Source: CAKTOF01 sp964523945
GTDB lineage: Bacteria > Bacillota > Clostridia > Oscillospirales > Oscillospiraceae
Reading direction: 5' to 3'
Assembly (NCBI GenBank): GCA_964523945.1
Contig: CAZGBU010000033.1
Span: 1 to 19,420, forward strand
DNA: 19,420 nucleotides
Shown: in pieces, positions 14,791 to 19,420 of the stretch
Layout: the number at the start of each line of letters is the position of its first letter
Position numbering within the stretch: the first letter of the stretch is position 1
Translations under genes and position numbers: made by a program
Notes under the pieces: generated by a model
What the model saw: only the letters and a program-made list of their open reading frames with translations
What the model was told of the DNA's origin: nothing
The model's database searches: none

Positions 14791-15319
14791 TGATGTGCAG
14801 CGCGTTCTGATCACCGAGTCACAGATCCGCAGCCGGATCGCCGAGCTCGGCGAGCAGCTCACCCGAGACTACGACGGCCTGAATCCCATTTTTGTCGGGA
14901 TTTTGCGCGGTGTGGTCATCTTCTACGCCGACATGGTGCGCGCCGTGCCGATCCCCTGTGAGTTCGACTTTATGGCCGTCTCATCCTATGGCGCGGGCAC
15001 AACGTCAAGCGGCAACGTCAACATCAACAAGGATCTGTCCATTGACGTACACGGCCGCCACGTTGTCATCCTGGAGGATGTGCTTGACACCGGGCGCACG
15101 CTCCAGGCTGTCTGCCGTCTGCTCGAGCACCGCGGCGCGGCCTCGCTCCGGATCTGCACGCTGCTCGACAAACCCTCGCGCCGGGCTGTGGACATCACAG
15201 CGGATTACATTGGCTTCACCATTCCAAACGAGTTCGTGGTCGGCTATGGACTTGACTATAACGACCGCTACCGGAATCTGCCCTATGTCGGCGTGCTGAA
15301 GCCCGAAATCTACTCATAA
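14777..15319 (+). CDS. hpt: hypoxanthine phosphoribosyltransferase
   Basis: The protein has 180 residues, the usual size. The PRPP-binding signature VVILEDVLDTGRTL covers residues 96-109, with the acidic pair Glu100-Asp101. The flexible loop SSYGAGTTSSG (69-79) and the purine-recognition region PSRRAVDITADYIGF with PNEFVVGYGLDY are also present. The enzyme converts hypoxanthine (and guanine) with PRPP to IMP (GMP) in purine salvage. The ATG at 14777 follows AAGGAGG by 9 bases and lies within the tilS end. tilS-hpt-ftsH is a long-recognised conserved block in Firmicutes. Confidence 0.95.
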   Translation: MSLHDDVQRVLITESQIRSRIAELGEQLTRDYDGLNPIFVGILRGVVIFYADMVRAVPIPCEFDFMAVSSYGAGTTSSGNVNINKDLSIDVHGRHVVILEDVLDTGRTLQAVCRLLEHRGAASLRICTLLDKPSRRAVDITADYIGFTIPNEFVVGYGLDYNDRYRNLPYVGVLKPEIYS

Positions 15320-15351
15320 ATCCCGGAGACAAACAATAAGGAGACACCTCA

Positions 15352-17295
15352 TTGAAAAAGCAATCAAGAATTGGAAACCTCATTCTGCTCGGTCTGATTC
15401 TGGTCGTCCTGCTGGTTTCATTCTCGATCCTGACGCGGGATACCCGGCAGGATGCCATCACCTATTCCGAGGTCGTGGAGCTGTTCCGCACAGAACAGGT
15501 CGAATCGTTTACCGTCGAAGACAATGTCCTGGTGATGGACCTCAAGGAGCCATATAACGGCGAGAGCACCATCACCTATGAGCTGGCCAACTTCTCCGTC
15601 TTTTATTATGATCTGGGCGAGCTGATCCTGCAGCAGGCGGAGGACGGCATCATTTCGTCCTATGATTATCCGCGCGGGTACGAAACGCCGTGGTGGCTGA
15701 CGTTCCTGCCATATCTGGTCATCGCAGTCGTCGTCGTCGTACTGTGGTATGTGATGATGAAGTCGGCCAGCGGCGGCTCAGGCGGCGTGATGAAATTCGG
15801 CAAGGCGCGCACTACAACCGTCACCGACTCCACACCAAAGGTGACATTTGCCGACGTCGCCGGTGCAGACGAGGAGAAAGCAGAGCTCGAGGAAATCGTC
15901 GACTTTCTGCGCGATCCCGCCCGGTTCGACGCCATCGGCGCGAAGATTCCGCGCGGCGTGCTGCTCGTCGGTCCGCCGGGCACCGGCAAAACGCTGCTGG
16001 CCAAGGCCGTCGCCGGCGAGGCAGGCGTGCAGTTCCTGTCTATCTCCGGTTCGGACTTTGTTGAACTGTACGTCGGCGTCGGCGCAAGCCGTGTGCGCGA
16101 CCTGTTCGACCAGGCCAAAAAGCTCGCCCCATCGATTATCTTTATCGATGAGATTGATGCCGTTGGCCGCCGGCGCGGCGCCGGCCTGGGCGGCGGCCAC
16201 GACGAACGCGAGCAGACGCTCAACCAGCTGCTTGTAGAGATGGACGGCTTCTCGGCCAATGAGGGCGTCATTGTAATGGCCGCCACCAACCGCAAGGATA
16301 TCCTCGACCCCGCGCTGCTGCGTCCCGGCCGGTTTGACCGCCAGATCTATGTCGGCGCACCGGATGCAAAGGGCCGCACTGAAATCCTGAAGATCCACTC
16401 GCGCAACAAGCCGCTGGCAGATGATGTCGACCTGACCGTGGTCGGCCATGCAACAGCCGGCTTTACCGGCGCGGATCTGGCCAACCTGATGAACGAATCT
16501 GCGCTGCTTGCTGCGCGCAGCGGGCGGCTGGTCATCACCATGCACGACATTGAAGAGGCCATGCTGAAAATCCTCGCCGGACCGGAGAAGAAAAGCCGCG
16601 TTGTCTCCGCGCACGAGCGTCGGCTCACTGCGGTACACGAGGCCGGCCATGCTGTCGTCATGTATCACCTGCCGACACACGACCCGGTTCACTCCATCAC
16701 GATTGTTCCGCGCGGCAGTGCGGGCGGCATGACGATCTCACTGCCGGGTGAGGACCGCAGCTTTGCCTCGCGCAATGAGATGTTTGAGCAGATCGTTTCG
16801 CTGCTCGGCGGCCGCGTGGCGGAACAGCTGATGATGGAGGACATCTCCACCGGTGCGTCCAACGACATCCAGCGTGCGAGCGAGATCGCCCGCGAAATGG
16901 TCTCCCGGTATGGCATGAGCGAAAAAATCGGCGCAGTCAGCTACGGCTCAGACAGCGAGGTGTTCATCGGCCGCGACTATGAGAAAACCAAGTCCTACTC
17001 CGAGAAAGTTGCCGGCGATATCGACGACGAGGTCAAGCGCCTGATCGACGCGGCTTACCGTCGGTGTGTGGAGATCGTCGAGGCCAACCGGGACAAGATC
17101 GAGCAGATCGCACAGTTCCTGCTCGCGCACAACACGATGAGCCGGCCGCAGTTCGAGGCCGCAATGGAAGGGCGCGAGATTCCGAGCGAGGGCGAAAGTT
17201 CCGTGTTTGATCTGCACCGCGCACCGGAGTCGCTTCCGGCAGACGGGCAGAGCGCACAGCCGCCGGAACAGGACGCGCCGCCGCAGACGGAATGA
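15352..17295 (+). CDS. ftsH: ATP-dependent zinc metalloprotease FtsH
   Basis: The protein has 647 residues, full length. It has an N-terminal membrane helix (about 7-26), an extracellular segment, and a second membrane helix (about 114-137). The AAA+ module has Walker A GPPGTGKT (207-214), Walker B FIDEID (264-269), a conserved ATNRKDILDPALLRPGRFDR arginine-finger region and the pore motif within SDFVELYVGVGASRVR. The zinc site HEAGH is at 429-433, with STGASNDI downstream. The C-terminal tail is acidic and Pro/Gln-rich. FtsH is anchored in the cytoplasmic membrane and degrades damaged membrane proteins and some regulators. The start is TTG at 15352 with AAGGAG 8 bases upstream, 32 bases after hpt. 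Last gene of the run. Confidence 0.96.
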   Translation: MKKQSRIGNLILLGLILVVLLVSFSILTRDTRQDAITYSEVVELFRTEQVESFTVEDNVLVMDLKEPYNGESTITYELANFSVFYYDLGELILQQAEDGIISSYDYPRGYETPWWLTFLPYLVIAVVVVVLWYVMMKSASGGSGGVMKFGKARTTTVTDSTPKVTFADVAGADEEKAELEEIVDFLRDPARFDAIGAKIPRGVLLVGPPGTGKTLLAKAVAGEAGVQFLSISGSDFVELYVGVGASRVRDLFDQAKKLAPSIIFIDEIDAVGRRRGAGLGGGHDEREQTLNQLLVEMDGFSANEGVIVMAATNRKDILDPALLRPGRFDRQIYVGAPDAKGRTEILKIHSRNKPLADDVDLTVVGHATAGFTGADLANLMNESALLAARSGRLVITMHDIEEAMLKILAGPEKKSRVVSAHERRLTAVHEAGHAVVMYHLPTHDPVHSITIVPRGSAGGMTISLPGEDRSFASRNEMFEQIVSLLGGRVAEQLMMEDISTGASNDIQRASEIAREMVSRYGMSEKIGAVSYGSDSEVFIGRDYEKTKSYSEKVAGDIDDEVKRLIDAAYRRCVEIVEANRDKIEQIAQFLLAHNTMSRPQFEAAMEGREIPSEGESSVFDLHRAPESLPADGQSAQPPEQDAPPQTE

Positions 17296-17314
17296 CGGCA
17301 ATCTCGCAAAACAG

Positions 17315-17346
17315 AAGTGCGGCGCAGCTATGGCTGCGCCGCACTT
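17315..17346 (+). terminator. hairpin after ftsH
   Basis: A perfect 14-bp GC-rich stem (17315-17328 with 17333-17346) closes a TATG loop 19 bases after the ftsH stop. The plus strand has only TT at the foot, so it may act as an mRNA 3' stabiliser or a weak terminator. Confidence 0.65.
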
Positions 17347-17351
17347 GGCTC

Positions 17352-17367
17352 GTCGAAGTCTTTCGAC
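17352..17367. repeat. short palindrome, middle part of the second composite intergenic element
   Basis: GTCGAA and TTCGAC (17352-17357, 17362-17367) face each other around a GTCT loop. The sequence resembles the GTCAAAAGTCT core at 5681-5714 and likewise sits between two larger hairpins in a convergent junction. Confidence 0.6.
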
Positions 17368-17374
17368 ACACTGA

Positions 17375-17406
17375 GCGGGCTGTACGGCGTGCGCCGTACA
17401 GCCCGC
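17375..17406. terminator. hairpin between ftsH and the convergent dehydrogenase
   Basis: A perfect 14-bp stem (17375-17388 with 17393-17406) closes a 4-base loop. It begins 6 bases beyond the end of the minus-strand dehydrogenase gene, so it probably ends that transcript, although neither strand shows a good T run. Confidence 0.55.
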
Positions 17407-17412
17407 ATTGAT

Positions 17413-18204
17413 TTATCCATACAACTGACCCAGCAGTCGGAGCATCACCCCAGTGGGCAGGAGGCGGTAGAGCAGCCCCAGGATTCCGTTGCCAATGCCG
17501 ACAATCTTGTGCGGCGGCAGCCGCCTTCGGCGCAGCAGCGCTGATACGACCACAGCCACCTGCTCCGGCGTCATGCCGCGGCGCTCTGACTGCTCCATTT
17601 TTTCAACAGCCGCTGTGATCCGGCCGCCGTAGATTGCGTCGCCGGTTTCATTTTTTCTGCGGCTGTCGGTGAAGTCGGTGCGCACATCGTTGAGCAGCAG
17701 GGCGCACGTTTCGATGCCGAACCGCCGCACCTCCAGGCCCAGCGCATCGCTGAACGCGTTGAGCCCGGCCTTGCTGACCGAGTAAAAGCTCTGATACGGC
17801 AGCGGAAACAGCGCCCCGAGAGACGAGGTAAACAGGATCCTTCCGCCTCCCTGCGCGCGCATCGGCGCAATGACCTGCTGCGCACAGGTCACGGCACCAA
17901 GCAGATTTACCTCGATCTGGCGGCGGATCTGGTCGCCGGGCGCAAATTCGGCCGCCCCGGAAATTCCCATGCCGGCATTGCACACCAGCAGGTCGATCCT
18001 GCCCGCCTGCGCCAGGATTTCCTGAAACGCAGACGAAACAGCCGCCTGATCTGCCACGTCGCACGCACGCCATTGGATGCCGGTATCGCCGCCCGTACGG
18101 CGGCTCAGCCCCCAGACCGCCCAGCCGTCCCCCGCCAGCCTCTGTGCGACAGCCAGTCCAATGCCGCGGGATGCGCCGGTGATCACTGCCACGCGCTGCT
18201 CCAC
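17413..18204 (-). CDS. short-chain dehydrogenase/reductase (classical SDR)
   Basis: The protein has 263 residues. The N-terminus VAVITGASRGIGLAVAQRL is the classical TGxxxGIG nucleotide-binding motif. CDVADQ, LVCNAGMG (the NNAG position, here CNAG) and the catalytic triad Ser in FTSSLGAL with YSVSKAGLNAF (Tyr-x-x-x-Lys) are all present. The C-terminus ends in a hydrophobic region (IVGIGNGILGLLYRLLPTGVMLRLLGQLYG), which could bind a membrane or lipid-like substrate. The substrate is unknown. The start is taken as GTG at 18204, because AAAGGAG lies 7 bases upstream and the usual SDR start is a few residues before the TGxxxGIG; a longer in-frame start at 18249 has no such site. It is convergent with ftsH. 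Confidence 0.88.
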   Translation of the reverse strand: MEQRVAVITGASRGIGLAVAQRLAGDGWAVWGLSRRTGGDTGIQWRACDVADQAAVSSAFQEILAQAGRIDLLVCNAGMGISGAAEFAPGDQIRRQIEVNLLGAVTCAQQVIAPMRAQGGGRILFTSSLGALFPLPYQSFYSVSKAGLNAFSDALGLEVRRFGIETCALLLNDVRTDFTDSRRKNETGDAIYGGRITAAVEKMEQSERRGMTPEQVAVVVSALLRRRRLPPHKIVGIGNGILGLLYRLLPTGVMLRLLGQLYG

Positions 18205-18279
18205 GCCACTGCTCCTTTCCAGGCGGGATGCCGCGCAGTCTCTGCTCACAGCGCCCCGCTCTGCTCTGTTCTTCTGGTT

Positions 18280-18308
18280 ATTCTATCAAAAAGCAGCCCG
18301 GCAGTCAA
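18280..18308 (-). promoter_or_regulatory. promoter of the short-chain dehydrogenase gene
   Basis: On the minus strand TTGACT (18303-18308) and TAGAAT (18280-18285) are 17 bases apart, five of six consensus bases each. The predicted start is near 18273. It lies just past the end of the mgtA-like gene, so the dehydrogenase does not depend on it. Confidence 0.8.
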
Positions 18309-18329
18309 CGAGCGCCTGGGCACCGGCGA

Positions 18330-18902
18330 TCACAACAGCTCGCCGTGGCGGCGCAGATAGCAGGTCTTGACCGCTGTGGCCAACACCATATATCCCAGCA
18401 CGAACCCGCCCAGCCAGACAAAGTATACCGGCGGAAGTGCGGTCAGCCCAAGGGCCGCCCCCAGCGGCGTAAACGGGAGCGCCGTAACAATTGAGATGCC
18501 CGCAACGGTAAGCAGCGTCACCGCCGCGGAGGCATGGCTGCGGATAAACGGGATTTTCGGCGTGCGAAGCATGTGAAGAACCAATGTCTGACTCCACATG
18601 GACTCCAAAAACCACCCCGTCTGAAACAGCGAGACGTACAGCGCCTGCGCCGACGGATCAGTCAGCTGCGTATACAACCGGCCGCCGGTCAGGGCGGGGC
18701 AGAGCACAAAGTACATCAGCAGATAGGTTGCAATATCAAACACCGAGCTGGTCGGCCCAAACCACAGCATAGAGCGGCTGATGCCGGAGGCATCCCATTG
18801 CCGCGGCTGTCGGAGTGCGTCGGCGTCCACGTTGTCCCAGGACATGGCGGTACAGGAGATGTCATAGATCAGATTCAGCAGAATCAAATGGAGCGATGCC
18901 AT
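18330..18902 (-). CDS. mgtA: Mg2+-transporting P-type ATPase, C-terminal membrane part (after frameshift)
   Basis: This frame continues the ATPase after a one-base shift near 18918-18922. It begins within FLPMASLHLILLNLIYDIS, the conserved helix of MgtA/MgtB-type ATPases, and runs through NLIYDIS...SWDNVD, WFGPTSSVFDIATYLLMYFVLCP and FQTGWFLESMWSQTLVLHMLRT, all typical of the last four membrane helices, to a TGA stop at 18330. The N-terminal Met at 18902 is only the first internal Met and has no clear ribosome site. Read with one extra T, the upstream and downstream frames join as ASAFFLPFLPMASLHL, the expected family sequence. No clear terminator follows. Confidence 0.8.
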   Translation of the reverse strand: MASLHLILLNLIYDISCTAMSWDNVDADALRQPRQWDASGISRSMLWFGPTSSVFDIATYLLMYFVLCPALTGGRLYTQLTDPSAQALYVSLFQTGWFLESMWSQTLVLHMLRTPKIPFIRSHASAAVTLLTVAGISIVTALPFTPLGAALGLTALPPVYFVWLGGFVLGYMVLATAVKTCYLRRHGELL

Positions 18903-19420
18903 GGGCAGGAAGGGCAGAAAAACGCGCTGGCTGCCAGCACCGAGAACATGTTCCCGAAGTTGGACGAAGCCGTGATCTTGATATACTTGATCATGTTGGC
19001 GTAGGTCTTTCTGCCCTCGATCACACTCTGCTCGAGCACCATCAGATCTTTTTCCAGCAGCACCACCGACGCAGTCTCCTTGGCAATATCCACCGCCGTG
19101 TCCACGGAGATTCCCACGTCTGCGGCCTTCATGGCAGCCGCGTCGTTGATTCCGTCTCCCATATAGCCGACGCTATGGCCGTTTTCGCGAAGCACGCGGA
19201 CCACACGGGCTTTCTGCGCAGGCGAGAGCTTGGCAAACACGGTGATGCGTTCGGCCAGTTTGCCCAGCTGTGCATCGTTGAGGTTCTCCAGCTCCGACCC
19301 CAGCAGGATGCGGTCCACATTCAGGCCGACCTGCCGGCAGATTGCGCGGGTAACGGTCTCGTTGTCGCCGGTCAGGATCTTGACGCGGACGCCATACTCC
19401 GTCAGCGCCTGGATGGCCGC
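18884..19420 (-). CDS. mgtA: Mg2+-transporting P-type ATPase, P-domain part (5' end outside window)
   Basis: The frame is open from the right edge and ends prematurely with TGA at 18884-18886. The visible 178 residues include VKILTGDNE (the hinge into the P domain), VFAKLSPAQKARVVRVLRENGH, the invariant MGDGINDAAAMKAADVGIS and DTAVDIAKETASVVLLEKDL, followed by KTYANMIKYIKITASSNFGNMFS entering the membrane domain. The phosphorylated DKTG and the start are outside the window. MgtA-type pumps import Mg2+ across the cytoplasmic membrane. The last residues (CPSCPWHRSI) are out of frame. Together with 18330-18902 this is one gene broken by a single-base deletion, either a true frameshift or a homopolymer error. 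Confidence 0.85.
   Translation of the reverse strand, partial: AAIQALTEYGVRVKILTGDNETVTRAICRQVGLNVDRILLGSELENLNDAQLGKLAERITVFAKLSPAQKARVVRVLRENGHSVGYMGDGINDAAAMKAADVGISVDTAVDIAKETASVVLLEKDLMVLEQSVIEGRKTYANMIKYIKITASSNFGNMFSVLAASAFFCPSCPWHRSI
18918..18922 (-). other. frameshift site in mgtA (run of five T on the coding strand)
   Basis: The coding strand has five Ts here. Six would restore the frame and the conserved sequence FFLPFLPM. A one-base loss in a homopolymer is the simplest explanation. Confidence 0.8.

Noticed and set aside
13549..14862. 437-residue minus-strand ORF opposite tilS
   Set aside because: Shadow of the tilS frame; no ribosome site or recognisable domain.
18205..18249. 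Longer start for the dehydrogenase at 18249
   Set aside because: The GTG at 18204 has AAAGGAG 7 bases upstream, and the added residues do not look like an SDR N-terminus.
18884..18922. Programmed ribosomal frameshift in mgtA
   Set aside because: The sequence is G TTT TTC, which does not allow good re-pairing of the P-site tRNA after a -1 slip, and this family is not known for programmed frameshifting.

Overview
This window reads as chromosome from a GC-rich Gram-positive anaerobe of the Clostridia (Oscillospiraceae-like). That is inferred from the gene families: RNase J, the c-di-AMP phosphodiesterase GdpP, a DUF1836 protein, a lipobox lipoprotein and the tilS-hpt-ftsH block, together with strong AGGAGG-type ribosome sites and frequent TTG/GTG starts. 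No rRNA, tRNA, CRISPR array, transposase or phage gene was seen.

Layout. (1) 1-1161: the 3' end of ilvD with a strong terminator, then a DUF1836 gene with its own extended -10 promoter, ending in a hairpin shared with the convergent minus-strand genes. (2) 1162-4135, minus strand: a probable operon of a secreted lipoprotein, an EamA/DMT transporter and a gene resembling the AlkZ-related family. The lipoprotein frame is interrupted by one in-frame TGA exactly where a repeat predicts the first cysteine of a CxxC pair. Its C-terminal part is two copies of a roughly 130-residue domain. (3) 4205-5645, plus strand: a MATE efflux transporter, divergent from the lipoprotein. (4) 5646-5831: a convergent intergenic region packed with inverted repeats. 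(5) 5832-7836, minus strand: RNase J, preceded by a hairpin-rich leader of about 330 nt. (6) 7881-9511, minus strand: a GNAT acetyltransferase followed by a membrane acyltransferase, with a clear promoter. (7) 9571-17346, plus strand: a tight six-gene run, gdpP-rplI-dnaB-tilS-hpt-ftsH, behind one near-consensus promoter. (8) 17296-17412: a second convergent intergenic region with the same kind of composite of inverted repeats. (9) 17413-19420, minus strand: a short-chain dehydrogenase with its own promoter, and the 3' part of an MgtA-type Mg2+ P-type ATPase carrying a one-base frameshift in a homopolymer.

How the genes fit together. The six-gene run joins two blocks known separately in Firmicutes: gdpP-rplI-dnaB (c-di-AMP turnover, ribosome, replication) and tilS-hpt-ftsH (tRNA-Ile lysidine, purine salvage, membrane proteolysis). 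RNase J is housekeeping RNA decay. The remaining genes are small envelope and transport cassettes. The items most worth a second look are the TGA within the lipoprotein CxxC repeat, the paired composite palindromes at both larger convergent junctions, and the long structured rnjA leader. No clearly new multi-gene system was identified.
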